DNA of 64,000 bases from Pseudomonas hamedanensis (GCF_014268595.2 NZ_CP077091.1:642501-706500), one strand, 5' to 3'; positions 16,503 through 28,300 are shown, numbered from the stretch's first letter. Program-made: numbers and translations. The notes: generated by a model not told the origin, from the sequence alone.

Positions 16503-17576
16503 ATGTTCAAGTTTCTCCACATCTGCCTGCTGCTGTCGGGCGTGCTGCTGCACACCTGCGCGCGGGCCGAATCGGTGCTGTTTCTCAATCCGGGTTCGAC
16601 CACGGAAGCTTTCTGGCTCAGCTATTCGCAATTCATGCAGGCCGCTGCCCGGGACCTGGGGATCGATCTGCAGATTCTCTATGCCCAGCGCCAGCCCGAA
16701 CTGACCGTGGCGCAGGCGCGCATCGCCTTGCAGGGGCCGCAGCGTCCCGACTACCTGGTGTTCGTCAACGAACAATACGTCGCTCCGCAGATTCTGCGCC
16801 TGGCGCATGGCAGCGGCGTCAAGCTGTTCATGGTCAATGCCGCGCTCACGGCGGATCAGCAAGCCCTGTCGGGCTCGCACCCGGACCGGATCGGCAGCCT
16901 GGTGCCGAACGACGAGGAGGGCGGTTATCTGATGATGAAGGAATTGATCCGCCGACATCCGCCCGTGGCCCGCGGCGAACAGATCGAGCTGCTGGCGTTC
17001 TCCGGCCTGAAAATCACTCCATCGGCGCAACTGCGTGAAAGTGGCATGCAGCGAGCGTTGGCCGAACACCCGCAGGTGCGCCTGCGGCAATTGGTCAACA
17101 GCGGCTGGAATCGCCAGCGCGCTTATGAACAGGCAAAACTGTTGCTGGGCCGTTATCCGAACGTTTCGCTGGTCTGGTCGGCCAATGACGAAATGGCCTT
17201 CGGCGCCATGCAGGCTTTTGCCGAACAGGGCAAAGTCGCCGGCAAAGATGTGTTGTTCAGTGCGGTAAACACCTCACCGGCGGCGTTGCAGGCGCTGATC
17301 GACGGGCGCCTCAGCGCGCTGGTCGGCGGCCATTTCACCTTGGGCGGCTGGGCACTGGTTGCGATACACGACCATGATCAAGGCGTCGACCTCAACCAGT
17401 ACGGCGGGCGCGATCGACAGGTTCCTCTGTTGCAACTGATCGACAAGGCGCACGCAGAGCGGATGCTGGCACAGGGCGCAACGCCCGATTATGGCGTGCG
17501 TTTCCGCACACTGTCGGCCAAGGGGCGCCCGCCGGCGTACCGCTATCCGTTTTCGCTGCAAACGCTGATGCGCTGA
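16503..17576 (+). CDS. Periplasmic substrate-binding protein (sugar-binding/LacI-like fold), orphan
   Basis: A 357-residue exported protein: signal peptide FLHICLLLSGVLLHTCARA, then a type I periplasmic binding fold (ESVLFLNPGSTTEAFWLSYSQFMQAAARDLG, DYLVFVNEQYVAPQILRLA, SLVWSANDEMAFGAMQAF, LFSAVNTSPAALQALIDGRLSALVGGHF). The ligand could be a sugar, autoinducer or similar. No permease, ATPase or sensor kinase gene is next to it, so it may feed a distant transporter or receptor. It ends 7 bp from the convergent DUF2970 gene. Confidence 0.82.
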   Translation: MFKFLHICLLLSGVLLHTCARAESVLFLNPGSTTEAFWLSYSQFMQAAARDLGIDLQILYAQRQPELTVAQARIALQGPQRPDYLVFVNEQYVAPQILRLAHGSGVKLFMVNAALTADQQALSGSHPDRIGSLVPNDEEGGYLMMKELIRRHPPVARGEQIELLAFSGLKITPSAQLRESGMQRALAEHPQVRLRQLVNSGWNRQRAYEQAKLLLGRYPNVSLVWSANDEMAFGAMQAFAEQGKVAGKDVLFSAVNTSPAALQALIDGRLSALVGGHFTLGGWALVAIHDHDQGVDLNQYGGRDRQVPLLQLIDKAHAERMLAQGATPDYGVRFRTLSAKGRPPAYRYPFSLQTLMR

Positions 17577-17582
17577 ACCCGG

Positions 17583-17801
17583 TCAGACTCCGGCGAAATG
17601 CAGCACCAGCTTGACCACCGCAAACAGCACCAGCGCAAACACCGCGGTGAACAGAATACCCAGCAGCACAAAATGGCTGGGTTTGCCGTGGGTAAAGTCC
17701 CGCGCCCGATTCTTGCCGCTTTGCACCCCGAATGCCGCTGCCATGACGCTGTGCAGCATCTGCCAGAAGGTCGGCGGTTTGTTATCGACTGGATCGTCCA
17801 T
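17583..17801 (-). CDS. DUF2970 membrane protein
   Basis: A 72-residue protein with the family signature PTFWQMLHSVMAAAFGVQSGKNRARDF followed by one membrane helix (VLLGILFTAVFALVLFAVVKLVL). The family is common in Pseudomonas and of unknown function. The ATG at 17801 follows a GAGGGATAT motif. Confidence 0.85.
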   Translation of the reverse strand: MDDPVDNKPPTFWQMLHSVMAAAFGVQSGKNRARDFTHGKPSHFVLLGILFTAVFALVLFAVVKLVLHFAGV

Positions 17802-17970
17802 ATATCCCTCTTCGAAAGTCGTGCAAGACAAGCATAGTCAAGCCGCCAGCGAATGCCTGCCCCGGCTGACAAGGGCATATCGTTACAACTTCCCCTCGGG
17901 CCTATAACTATGTATCGCTGCGCAGGACCAGCGCGATGGTGTGCTGTAGCTCCATTTACAGGAGCGATGT

Positions 17971-20900
17971 ATGTCCCTCAATTCCGTCATCCCGACCGAC
18001 CCACCGCTCACGGCCATCCCCCACGCCACAGACAGTCTTCACGCGCCATACCTTGAGGCGGCGGTGCCAGAATGGCTCATCGACGCTTCTGCGCAGCGAA
18101 AGCAGGCGCTCCGGCAGGCCGGGACAAGCCCGCCAGAGTGGTACACGCGAGCCTCACCGCAACACCGCAAGGCAGTGGATGCTGCTTTCAAGGACAGCAT
18201 GGCGGCGCAGGTGCGACTGGACAAAACCCTGTCCGGGTTAAAGGACATCGACGCGTTCGCCCGGCCAATACTGACCAGAGCGCTGAGGAAGCATCACAAC
18301 GTTCACGCTGATGTCGACACCACGCTGCTATGCCTCGTGCGTCCGTTAACTTTGGGCATTTTCAATATCGAGATTGATTCGTTCGAGGTCCTGAAACTGC
18401 CGCTGCTGCAGGCGGCGCTGCACAATTTCGAGGCCCGTGAATGCGTGCCCGGCGCCTATCACAGGTCTTCCGGGTTTATCCACGAAACAGCCACGCCCGG
18501 TGCTTACAAGCCGGTGAAAAAGAACCTGAAAGCTCACGATTTTATGCGGCTATGTCGCAAACTGAATATCGGCGGCAAGTACCAGACCTATCTCAACAGA
18601 TTTTTCTACCCCACGGATCCCGCAGCGCAAACGACCCTGCGCGAGCATTTCATCGCCGCGCAAAAGACCGCGCTACGGGCAGCGGCCGAACGAGCGTTGC
18701 TGGAGAACGATATCGGGCCGCAGGATCACGCGATGATTCTTTCGGTCGTCAACGGCGAAGTAAACCCTCGGGTGGGCGGTAAACAGGTCTGGTTTCACGA
18801 CTTGGGCCTGATGCGCGAAAGGCTGGTGGGCTGTGTGCTTTTCACGATCTGCGAAAAAAACCAGCCGATCGACGCCTCGATTCTTTATGTGCCCAATGAC
18901 CCCGAACATCCGCTGAAACGCTACACCGGCACGCAAATGAGCGACACGCTCAAGCGCCTGCTGAGCGCGCGTGACCCACGTCAGCCGCAGAGCGCCGATC
19001 CGACGCCGTATCAGCGCTTTTTCAGCCAGTTCATGCCTTATGAAAAACAGCCTTACTATTTCAGCCAGTTCGTTCGGCCGCGTGACGACGCTCCGTCCGG
19101 GTTGCTGACTACGCCATGGCTGAAGCTCGTCGAAATCACCAATCCTTTCGGTCCTTTGTTCAAGATTAATGAACGGCCACCTGAGCGTACGGAATACGAG
19201 CCCGAGCCGGAACCTTACGCCGCTGTCTCGCTCCTGCCACGTGAAGACAAGAGCCTATGGGATGAAAACACCGACCTGTGGGCTTATCTCTATGATCAGC
19301 ATCGGAACAAGGCACTGGCCGATGCCCGCAGTCATGCGGTTCCCACCCGCGATGTCGATATAAAGGCACGCGATGCCAAGCTCTCGGCGCTATGGGAACT
19401 CGGCATGCTGGGAGTGAATGTCCTGGCTGCCTTTGTCCCGGGGCTGGGGGAAGTCATGATGGGGATCATGGTCGCGCAACTGCTGTCCGAAACCGTTGAG
19501 GGCGTGATGGAGTGGAGCGACGGTGACAAGCACGCCGCCAAGGCGCATCTGGTGGATGTCGCCGAGAACCTCGCGCTGATAGCACTGATGGCCGGCGCAG
19601 GTGCCGGATTTAAAAAAATCACCGCTGTCGCGCCCGAACCGGTGATCGAAGGGCTAAGTCCGGTGACCTTGCCCAACGGCGAAACACGTTTGTGGAAACC
19701 CGACCTGAGTGGCTATGAGTCCGATGTCTCGTTCGGCGATGAGGTCAGGCCAAATGAGCAGGGACAATACAAGATTGGTGACAAAACTTACCTGCGCCAG
19801 GGCGGCCATTTTTACCAGCAGATCGTTGATGAATCGACGGGGCAGTGGCGGATCAGGCACCCCAGCGAACCCAACGCTTACCGGCCTGTGATCGAGCATA
19901 ATGGCCGCGGCGCCTGGCGCCAGAGCCTGGAGCACCCGATGACCTGGGACCGCCTGACACTGCTGCGGCGCATGGGGCATGTCACTGATGGTGTTCCCGC
20001 AAGCAAGCTGTTGATGCTGGCCGACATCAGCGGGGTCAGCGAAAGCACCCTGCGCAAGATGCACCTGGACCACGCGCCGCCGCCTCCCGAGTTGCTTGAT
20101 GCTTTGCGTCTGTTCAAGGCGGAGGCCGGGGCCCGCCAAATGATCGAGCAATTACGTGGCGCCGCACCGATTGACCATCATTATCAGTATGGCTTGCCGT
20201 TGGTCACCGAGATGCCGCGCTGGCCGACCGGGCGGGCGCTGGAGGTTTTTAAAAGCGCGCAGTCGTCCGCACCGTCCATCCGGTACGGCGAGCACAAGCA
20301 ACTGCCCCCACACCTCGCCAAGCCTGCAATCCGGCTCAGTCGGGCGCAAGTGCTAAACGGTGAAATGCCCGCGCGAATTCTCGAGTCGTTGGAGGAAAGC
20401 GAAATTCGCCAACTGCTCGGCGATGAGGTTTCACCGAGGGGCACCGCCAGGGCAGAGGCCTTCCGCCAGCAACTCGCTGATTTTGCCTACTCGCGACAAT
20501 CAGCTGTTTTCGACAGCCTTTACAAGGGCACCGAAGCGGTGAGTGCGCGCCCCCGTGTGGTTCAGCGTGAGTGCCCGGGCCTCAGTGACACGGCAGCGCA
20601 GGAGGTACTTGATCACGCCTCAGCGGCAGAATTGGCTCGCCTGGATGCGACGGGGCGAACGCCCTTGAACATACTTGAAGAGGCTCGCTGGCACGCGCGT
20701 CAGGGGCGCCAGATGCGCGCATTTGCCGGACTGCGCAGCGAGCAACTGGCCTCGGCGGACAGCCGGCGCCTGGCCCTGCATGCATTGGAGCGCTTGCCGG
20801 GCTGGCCACCGACGTTGCGTCTGGAGGTGCGCGAGGGCAGTCCGAATGGCGCGTTGCTTGACCATATCGGGCAACCAAACGCGCCGATCAAACGCTATCT

Positions 20901-23900
20901 GGTGAAAAACGGGCCTGTCTTTCAGGTCTTCGATGACGGCGGGCAAGCACTCGGCAGCGTCCCCGGCGAGGGCGACAATTTCTACAGCGCGATCATGCAC
21001 GCGCTGCCCGATGATGCGCGTACCGCCCTCGGCGTGCCAGAGGTCAGTGCCAGCCATGTACTGCAACGGAACATCATCGACGCTGCGCAGATTTATCGGC
21101 GTGACGCCGCGTCACTGCTGGCACCGCAGGCCAAATGGTTCAAGCCGCCGATGCGGCTGAACGCGAAACTCACCGGCTACTACGCGAGTGGCCGTGGTCC
21201 GGGGCTGAATCCTCATCTGGCCAGGCGCGTACTGGCACTTTATCCGGGACCTGGACAAGCACAGGCGTTCCTTATCGAACAAGCTGGTCTCAGCGAAAGG
21301 GACGTTCTCGGTGTGCTGACTGAACGCCGCAGTGAGTGGCATGCGCTTAATAACACGCTTGAACACTGGCAGGCTGAGCCGATGGGGCAGCGGGCGGAAC
21401 AGCAGCGCGTGCAGTTTTCCCGGCAAATCAGGGCTGCCTGGCGCAATGCTCCGTTGGCCGCACAAAGTGCACAAGCCGCCGAAGCGACACGCCTGTCGCT
21501 GGTGTGTGATACGCCGCTGCCGCGGCTGACCCAGTCCTTTGCCCATGTGCGTGAACTCTCGGTGCGCGGCTCCGGCATGACAGACGCCAATGCAGATGGG
21601 TTTCTAACGCAGTTTCCCGGCGTCACGGATCTATCGATTGGCGATCTTGAGCACGGCGCAGGCCAGCCGATCGTCAACCACACGCCGCTCACCACCTTGC
21701 CCGAAGCAGTCACCCGCTTATCCGGGCTCACCCGTCTGCGCTTCACCAGCCACGCGCCCTCACTGTCTGCGGATTTTGCACCCAGACTGCGCGCACTCAC
21801 GACGCTGGAAGAGCTGCACATCGACTATTCAGGCTTGGATTCAACCCGCTTGCAGTCACTGGACCTGACGCCACTGACCGGGTTGCGACGGTTGCGAATC
21901 GACGCCCCCAATGCCTTATGGCAATGGCCAGGTTACGTTGAGCAGCTCGAACAACTTGAACGGCTGGACCTCTCGCGCACCGCAATCAGTTCAATACCGG
22001 AGTCGATGTACAGTGGGCATGAGCGGCTTTGGGCCGGGCTGTCGCTGGACTGGTCACACATCTCCCCGGCAGCATTCATGCGCGCGTACGAGTATGTGAG
22101 CAGCTACTCCGGTCCCTTGGGGCATCTGGTCGATGTGGACCAGATGGTCAGCCAGTATTGCCTTGCAGAACTGGACGCCATGGCCCTTGAGCCGGAGTCG
22201 GTGGCGGCATTGCCCGAAGCACTCAATGCCGCTTGGCCATCTGCGCAAGCGCGACTCGCGGCGATCAGACAGCTCAGAACGGAGCATGAGGGTATTTTTG
22301 CCCCGTTTTACCCACCCGTCCAGGCAGATGGCTGGCGCACCACAACGCCGCGGGTGCTAGCGGTCAGAGGCGGCAACGCCGAAATGTTACGTGCCCTTAA
22401 CAACAGCTGGCTGGGCGCGGTTCGTCAACGTTATGGCCTGGCCGCCGATGTTGCTACGTTTGAGTGGCCTGAGAGGGGAATCAATCTCACATCGGGCGCA
22501 GGTGTCGAACCCATCAGGGCGCTGGCGTCGCTGCCAGCCGGCAGTTTTCCCCACGTGCGCACGTTGCGCCTTGGGGGGCTGGACGTTCCTGCGGCCCAGG
22601 CGCGCCGTTTTATCCGTGCGTTCAGCGCTACTGAAACCCTTGAAATCAGCGGCAACGGCTTCACTGAGCTGCCGTTTGCCGGCGATGACCTGCCTGCGTT
22701 GACGCGGCTGGATGCCTCGCGCAATCGCCTCGGCCCGGAAGTGCAAGCGCAAATCGACCGATTGCAACACATCAGATACCTGAATCTGAGCAATAACCGT
22801 CTGCACACGCTTGACGTGAGTGGCTTGCCCGAACTGCAAGCGCTGAGCCTGAGGGCAACGTCGTTGCATACCTGGCCCACAGGCGCCGAGAACCTGCCGC
22901 GGCTGGCCTGGCTCGACCTGCGCGACAACCAGATTGCCGAGTTACCGCAGCACGTACTGAGTGACCCGGATCTTCTGCTCAGGAGCCATTTCAGCGGTAA
23001 CCCTTTCAACGCAGCGGGTCAGGCAGCCTTCGCAGCGGCGATGCAGCGCATCGAGCAGGCACAGGGGCTGCGCCGTGGCACGTTGGCGCGTTTCGCGGCA
23101 GAACCGTTGCCGGCGCAATTTCCGCCGGGGGAAACAGGCGCCTCCCTGGCTGAACGGCTGTTGCCGCTTCCCGAACCAGGCCCCATCGCTGTGGGCGAGG
23201 CTGGATTTGTCACGCGCTTGAAGCGTCTGGACCCGCTCGTGACGCAAGCGCTGGCTGAGCGCAATGTGCGAGAGTGGCGAGCGGCGGGGATGAGCATTGA
23301 ACAAATCGATGCGCACATCAGCGAGTGGCAGCACAATTTCGAGGCGCTGACACGCCAGTTGAACGACTGGCTGTATACCCGTGAGAGGGGCATCGGCACA
23401 CGCCGCGTCACGGCGCAAGGTCGGCAGATTGCAGCGCAGCGCATCAGGGAAGCCTGGCTCACCGGGCTGACGATCCCTCCCGGCAGATCCTATGTGGAGT
23501 TGCAGCTGGAAAATTTGCCAATCGGCGATCTGCCCGTGCTGGTAACGCCGCTACCCAGAGTCGTGACGTTGAATCTGAGGGGCGTGGGGATGACCGGGCA
23601 GGGCGCCAACGGGTTTCTCGCTGCATTCGCCAACCTTGAAGTGCTGAACCTCAGCGACAATGAGCTGGCGCTGATACCTGATGCGGTGCTGCAGATGGAT
23701 CAGTTGGTCGCACTGCACATGCAGCGCTGCAACCTTGCCAGCGCGACGCGTCTTTATCCTCTGCTGAGCAACCGCCTGCACAGACTTTATCTGGGCAATA
23801 ACCAGTTAACCGCGTTTACCGCGCCTGACTTGGGCGTCCTTGATACCCTCGATTTAAGCGATAACCGCTTGAGCGAATGGCCCACGGGGGCCTTGCAAGC

Positions 23901-25161
23901 ACCGCGCTTGCACACGTTGATTCTGAGTGGCAATCGCATCGCGGAAATTCCCCCAAATCTCTTTCGTGGCCAATACCCGAACCTGGTTGTCGGTACTGAC
24001 CTGTCCGGGAACCCCAACTTGTCACTGACCGCACTGCAGCGCCTTCGGCACCACACCCGAATGAATCAGGTGAACTATGCGCTGGGCGTTTCTCGCACCG
24101 AAATTGACGCGATGGTCGATGAGCGCATCTATGGCAGCGGCGAGAGTTCTCCAGAACCCGACAACGTTGACATTGGCGCAATCGTCTTGCCTGCCGAAGA
24201 CGTTTTGTCACCCGTCTACGATGTCTCGCCCAGGGCACTTGAGCCATGGCTGGCTGACACACCTGCCCACTTGATTGCGACGCGCCGCGCGATTTGGACG
24301 CAGTTGGCGCAAGAGCCGGGCCATGAGCGTTTTTTTCAGTTGATCCGGTTCCTGCGGTTAACCGAGGAGTTCCGGCAGATACCGGCCGACCTCACACATC
24401 GACTATGGGATGTCATGCAAGCGGCGACTGAAAACACCGAGCTGCGAGAGCTGCTGTTCCAGGGTGCCGAGACCCATGGCACCTGCATCGACGGGCGGAT
24501 ACTCGCGTTCAGTGAAATGGAAGTGCGGGTGTCTGTCTATCGCGTCTTGCTCGACATTCCGCTGAACCAACCCGTGCGCCGAGGGCAGGCGCTGTTAAGG
24601 ACCTCGCGGCAGTTGTTTCGCCTGGAAAGGGTTGAGGCACTGGCCGAGGCGCAAGCCGCGAAGCCGGGCAGTGATCCTGCGGAAGTGCGCCTGAGTTATC
24701 GCATCGGGATGACCCGTGGCTGGGAGGATGGCATCGAGTTGCCGGGACAACCCTCGCATATGGCTTACGACCGTCCGATCAGTGGCGAGCTTCAGGCGAC
24801 AACCCGGGCTTCGATCATGGCAGCGGAGCAAACCGATGCACTGTTGGAGAGCATGCTGTCGCGCGATTACTGGCTCACCTATCTGCAAGAAAACTATCAG
24901 CCGGAAATGGACGCAATCGATGCCGCCGTCGCTGAGCAGCGCCATCAGCTCTCAAGCGAGATAAACGATCGGCTGGAAAGAGGGGAGATCGATAATGATC
25001 TATATGACCGGCAGATGGTTGAGGCGGGCTTTACCACTGAGTCCCTGCGGGTACAGAGCCTTATAGAATTGACCCGTCGAGTGGTCAACGATCTGCAGGG
25101 TCTCGTCGCGGAGCATCCGGGTCGTGATTCACCGCAGCCGGGCCCTTCATGGCGGCCGTAA
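17971..25161 (+). CDS. Giant LRR protein with DUF6543-like N-terminus and NEL E3 ubiquitin ligase domain (copy 1)
   Basis: 2396 residues. The first ~450 residues match the DUF6543/dermonecrotic-toxin N-terminal type. A hydrophobic helical hairpin follows (about 477-515: LGMLGVNVLAAFVPGLGEVM). Three leucine-rich blocks lie at about 1188-1343, 1526-1673 and 1862-2006, with repeats such as LEVLNLSDNELALIPDAVLQ and LDTLDLSDNRLSEWP. The C-terminal ~300 residues resemble the NEL ubiquitin ligase domain of IpaH/SspH/SlrP, with the catalytic Cys-x-Asp at C2172 (HGTCIDGR). In known NEL proteins this Cys ubiquitinates eukaryotic targets chosen by the LRR. AGGAG precedes ATG 17971. No signal peptide or secretion gene is nearby. 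Paralogous to the next gene. Confidence 0.85.
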   Translation: MSLNSVIPTDPPLTAIPHATDSLHAPYLEAAVPEWLIDASAQRKQALRQAGTSPPEWYTRASPQHRKAVDAAFKDSMAAQVRLDKTLSGLKDIDAFARPILTRALRKHHNVHADVDTTLLCLVRPLTLGIFNIEIDSFEVLKLPLLQAALHNFEARECVPGAYHRSSGFIHETATPGAYKPVKKNLKAHDFMRLCRKLNIGGKYQTYLNRFFYPTDPAAQTTLREHFIAAQKTALRAAAERALLENDIGPQDHAMILSVVNGEVNPRVGGKQVWFHDLGLMRERLVGCVLFTICEKNQPIDASILYVPNDPEHPLKRYTGTQMSDTLKRLLSARDPRQPQSADPTPYQRFFSQFMPYEKQPYYFSQFVRPRDDAPSGLLTTPWLKLVEITNPFGPLFKINERPPERTEYEPEPEPYAAVSLLPREDKSLWDENTDLWAYLYDQHRNKALADARSHAVPTRDVDIKARDAKLSALWELGMLGVNVLAAFVPGLGEVMMGIMVAQLLSETVEGVMEWSDGDKHAAKAHLVDVAENLALIALMAGAGAGFKKITAVAPEPVIEGLSPVTLPNGETRLWKPDLSGYESDVSFGDEVRPNEQGQYKIGDKTYLRQGGHFYQQIVDESTGQWRIRHPSEPNAYRPVIEHNGRGAWRQSLEHPMTWDRLTLLRRMGHVTDGVPASKLLMLADISGVSESTLRKMHLDHAPPPPELLDALRLFKAEAGARQMIEQLRGAAPIDHHYQYGLPLVTEMPRWPTGRALEVFKSAQSSAPSIRYGEHKQLPPHLAKPAIRLSRAQVLNGEMPARILESLEESEIRQLLGDEVSPRGTARAEAFRQQLADFAYSRQSAVFDSLYKGTEAVSARPRVVQRECPGLSDTAAQEVLDHASAAELARLDATGRTPLNILEEARWHARQGRQMRAFAGLRSEQLASADSRRLALHALERLPGWPPTLRLEVREGSPNGALLDHIGQPNAPIKRYLVKNGPVFQVFDDGGQALGSVPGEGDNFYSAIMHALPDDARTALGVPEVSASHVLQRNIIDAAQIYRRDAASLLAPQAKWFKPPMRLNAKLTGYYASGRGPGLNPHLARRVLALYPGPGQAQAFLIEQAGLSERDVLGVLTERRSEWHALNNTLEHWQAEPMGQRAEQQRVQFSRQIRAAWRNAPLAAQSAQAAEATRLSLVCDTPLPRLTQSFAHVRELSVRGSGMTDANADGFLTQFPGVTDLSIGDLEHGAGQPIVNHTPLTTLPEAVTRLSGLTRLRFTSHAPSLSADFAPRLRALTTLEELHIDYSGLDSTRLQSLDLTPLTGLRRLRIDAPNALWQWPGYVEQLEQLERLDLSRTAISSIPESMYSGHERLWAGLSLDWSHISPAAFMRAYEYVSSYSGPLGHLVDVDQMVSQYCLAELDAMALEPESVAALPEALNAAWPSAQARLAAIRQLRTEHEGIFAPFYPPVQADGWRTTTPRVLAVRGGNAEMLRALNNSWLGAVRQRYGLAADVATFEWPERGINLTSGAGVEPIRALASLPAGSFPHVRTLRLGGLDVPAAQARRFIRAFSATETLEISGNGFTELPFAGDDLPALTRLDASRNRLGPEVQAQIDRLQHIRYLNLSNNRLHTLDVSGLPELQALSLRATSLHTWPTGAENLPRLAWLDLRDNQIAELPQHVLSDPDLLLRSHFSGNPFNAAGQAAFAAAMQRIEQAQGLRRGTLARFAAEPLPAQFPPGETGASLAERLLPLPEPGPIAVGEAGFVTRLKRLDPLVTQALAERNVREWRAAGMSIEQIDAHISEWQHNFEALTRQLNDWLYTRERGIGTRRVTAQGRQIAAQRIREAWLTGLTIPPGRSYVELQLENLPIGDLPVLVTPLPRVVTLNLRGVGMTGQGANGFLAAFANLEVLNLSDNELALIPDAVLQMDQLVALHMQRCNLASATRLYPLLSNRLHRLYLGNNQLTAFTAPDLGVLDTLDLSDNRLSEWPTGALQAPRLHTLILSGNRIAEIPPNLFRGQYPNLVVGTDLSGNPNLSLTALQRLRHHTRMNQVNYALGVSRTEIDAMVDERIYGSGESSPEPDNVDIGAIVLPAEDVLSPVYDVSPRALEPWLADTPAHLIATRRAIWTQLAQEPGHERFFQLIRFLRLTEEFRQIPADLTHRLWDVMQAATENTELRELLFQGAETHGTCIDGRILAFSEMEVRVSVYRVLLDIPLNQPVRRGQALLRTSRQLFRLERVEALAEAQAAKPGSDPAEVRLSYRIGMTRGWEDGIELPGQPSHMAYDRPISGELQATTRASIMAAEQTDALLESMLSRDYWLTYLQENYQPEMDAIDAAVAEQRHQLSSEINDRLERGEIDNDLYDRQMVEAGFTTESLRVQSLIELTRRVVNDLQGLVAEHPGRDSPQPGPSWRP

Positions 25162-25183
25162 AGCTCTGACACGAGGGGAATCT

Positions 25184-25211
25184 GCGGCGAGGCGGCTTTC
25201 CTCCTCGCCGC
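25184..25211. terminator. GC-rich hairpin between the two giant genes
   Basis: GCGGCGAGG and CCTCGCCGC form a perfect 9-bp stem with a 10-nt loop shortly after copy 1. There is no T run, so it may only attenuate read-through or stabilise the mRNA end. Confidence 0.45.
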
Positions 25212-25320
25212 GGTGCGGGCACACACCGCGTTACGTACTCCCGATCATGCGATAGCCGGATACCGCAGTCGCCGTGTCCTGAAATGGTCTGCTGGTCGCT
25301 CCATTGAAAAAGGAGTGATC

Positions 25321-28300
25321 ATGGACGCTATCCCACCCAACCCGCCATTGACGCCGCCTGCGTCGCCCGCTCAGCCCGCCAGCCCGGTAAAGCCGATTGC
25401 AACGAAAAGCCTGCACGGCGCATTCCTCGAAAAAGCCATTCCTGAATGGCTGACCCAAGCGTCGACCTCGCGGCGTCAGGTCCTGAAAGATACCCACACG
25501 GAACTGCCAGCCTGGTATCGCAGCGCATCGACCGCCCAGCGCCAGGCCTTGCACGACAGTACGCGGGCGAGCATGGTCGCGCAGAACCGGCTGGATAAAA
25601 CCATGGCCTCGTTTCAGGACATCGAAACATTTGCCCGGCCCTTGCTGCTCGAGGCGCTGAACGACCAGTTTCAACTGAAAGTCGACGTCGACAAAACCTT
25701 GCTGTGTCTAAAGCGCCCGCTGGAAGCGGGCATTCTTGCCATTGAGTTGTCTTCCTTCGAGGTCCTCAAGCTCTCGATGCTGGACGCGGCGCTGCATAAC
25801 TTTGAAGCCTACGAATGCGAGGCCGGGGCCTACCATACGACCTCCGGTTTCGTCGCCACCGGCACTGCGCCGCACGAATACGAGGCGGTGACGCTTGCGC
25901 TGACGGTCAGCCAGTTCCTGACGCTGTGTCGCAGTCTCGACATCGGCAAGCAGTACCAGACTTACCTGCAGAAATTCTTTCACCCGACCGACGCCGTGGC
26001 CGAGACGGCGTTGCGCGAACAGTTCATCGGCTGTCAGAAAGCCGCGATGCGTGCCGCTGCCGAGCTGGCCTTGCTGAAAAAAGACATTGGGCCTGCGCAC
26101 TACACCATGATCCTGTCGGTCATCAACGGCGAGTTGAACCCGCGGGTCGGCAACAAACCGGTCTGGTTCAGGGACTTGTCGGTGATGAATAAACGCATGA
26201 CCGGCTGCGTGGTGTTCGCCGTCAGCGACAAGTACCGCTACGCCGATGAATGGATCATTTATATCCCCCATGACCCCGAGCATCCCTTCAAGTGCTACCG
26301 CGGCTCGGAGGATCAGCAGGAGTTCAAACGGCTGCTCACCGCACGCACTGGCGAGCAGGCCAAGAGCGCCGAGCCGACCGCATATGAGCGTTTCCTCAGC
26401 CAGTTTCTGGCTTACGACCAGCGCCCCTATTTCTTCAGCCAATTCACCCGCAAGGCCGCCGACTCGCCGAGCGATCACTGGCGAACGCCCTGGCGGACCA
26501 TCATCGATCTGGTGAGCCCCGGCGCGGTCTTTACCCGGATCAGGGAATTACCACCGCCGCCAGCGGCGAAACTGGAACCGGAGCCTGACCCTTACATTGC
26601 GCCGAACGCTTTTCTGCACCGGGGCCGAGGCCTCTGGGCGAGCAATCAGGACCTCTGGGAGTACCTCTACAAGGAGAGCCGCGCCAAGGTGCTGGCCGAC
26701 GCTCGCAGCCATGCGGTACCCAGCGCTGATGTCGATGTGAAGGCGCGCGAAGCCAAGCTTGCGCATTTGCTTCAGATCGGCCTGCTGGGGCTGAACATGG
26801 TGTCGATGTTCGTGCCCGTGCTGGGTGAAGTGATGATGGTGGTGATGGCCGGTCAGTTGTTGTACGAGACCCTTGAAGGCGCGATCGAGTGGGGCGAGGG
26901 CGACCGTCGGGCGGCCAAGGATCATCTGCTCGATGTCGCCGAGAATCTGGCACAGATTGCGCTGATGGCGGGCGTCGGTCTCGCGGTGCGCAAGTTCAGC
27001 GCCGCCCGGCCTGAACCGGTGCTTGAAAAGCTCGAGCCGGTGACGCTGCCCAATGGCCAGACGCGCTTGTGGCGGCCCGACTTGAGCGCTTATGAATCCT
27101 CGGTTTCATTGGCCAACAGCGCCGGTCCAAACCAGATGGGACAGCATCTGATCGATGGCAAAACCTATATTCGCCAGGGCAGCAAAGTCTACGAACAAGT
27201 GTTCGATGAGTCGCTGGGCAAATGGCGAATCAAGCACCCGAGCGATTCCGGCGCCTGGCAGCCGGTACTCGACAGCAACGGCCGCGGCGCCTGGCGGCAT
27301 AACCTGGAGCGCCCGCTGCAATGGGATCGGTTGACGTTGTTGCGGCGCGTGGGCCACGCCACGGAGGCGTTTTCTGACAGCGAGCTGATCCGGCTTGGCG
27401 AGGTCAGCGGCGTCAGTGACGACGCCTTGCGCAAAATGCACGTCGATCACGCGCCGCCACCGCCAGAACTGTCTGAGGCCATGCGGCTGTTCAAGGCCGA
27501 TAGGGAGACGGCGAGCGTTATCGAACAATTGCGCGGGACGACGCCCGTTGACGCGCTGTCGTTGTATGCGTTGCCGCTGGTCACCGAAATGCCGCGCTGG
27601 CCGGCCAAACGGGCGCTAGAGGTGTTTGACGGGCCGCAGTTGTCTGGCAAGTCCATCCGCTATGGCGCCGAGCGCCGCGTGCGCGGCGTGGGCGTGAAGT
27701 CGCCGATCCAGGTATCGCGCGCTGACATCCTCCACGGCGAGCTGCCGGCGCGCATTCTGGCTGGACTCGACGAACCAGAAATCACCCGCCTGCTCGGTGC
27801 AGAAGGCGCGCGCGTACGCGCCGCCCGAGCCGACGAGTTCGGCAAGCAGATTGCCGATTTCGCCCAGGTCCGCCAGCCGGCGATTTTTGCCAGCCTCTAC
27901 AAGGGCACCGAAGTCATGGCTCCTGAGGTCAAGCGTTTACAGAGCGCCTGTCCAGGACTCAGCGAATCGGCGGCAGATGAGGTGCTGGCGCAGGCCCATC
28001 CTGATGATCTGGCACAGTTCAGTTCAACCCGGCGCGTCCCGCTGCGCATGCTCGAGAAGGCGCGCTGGTATACCGACCAAGGCCGACAAGTGCGGGCTTA
28101 CGCCGGTCTGCGCAGCGAAAATATCGCCTCGGCGGACAGCCGCCGTCTGGCGTTGCAAACGCTGCAAAACCTGCCGGGCTGGCCGAATAACCTGCGCCTG
28201 GAAGTTCGCGAGGGCAGTCGCCACGGGGCGCTGCTCGATAGCGTCGGCAGCGAGACGGCGGTGGAGAAAAAATACCTGATCAAACAAGGCCCGCAATTTC

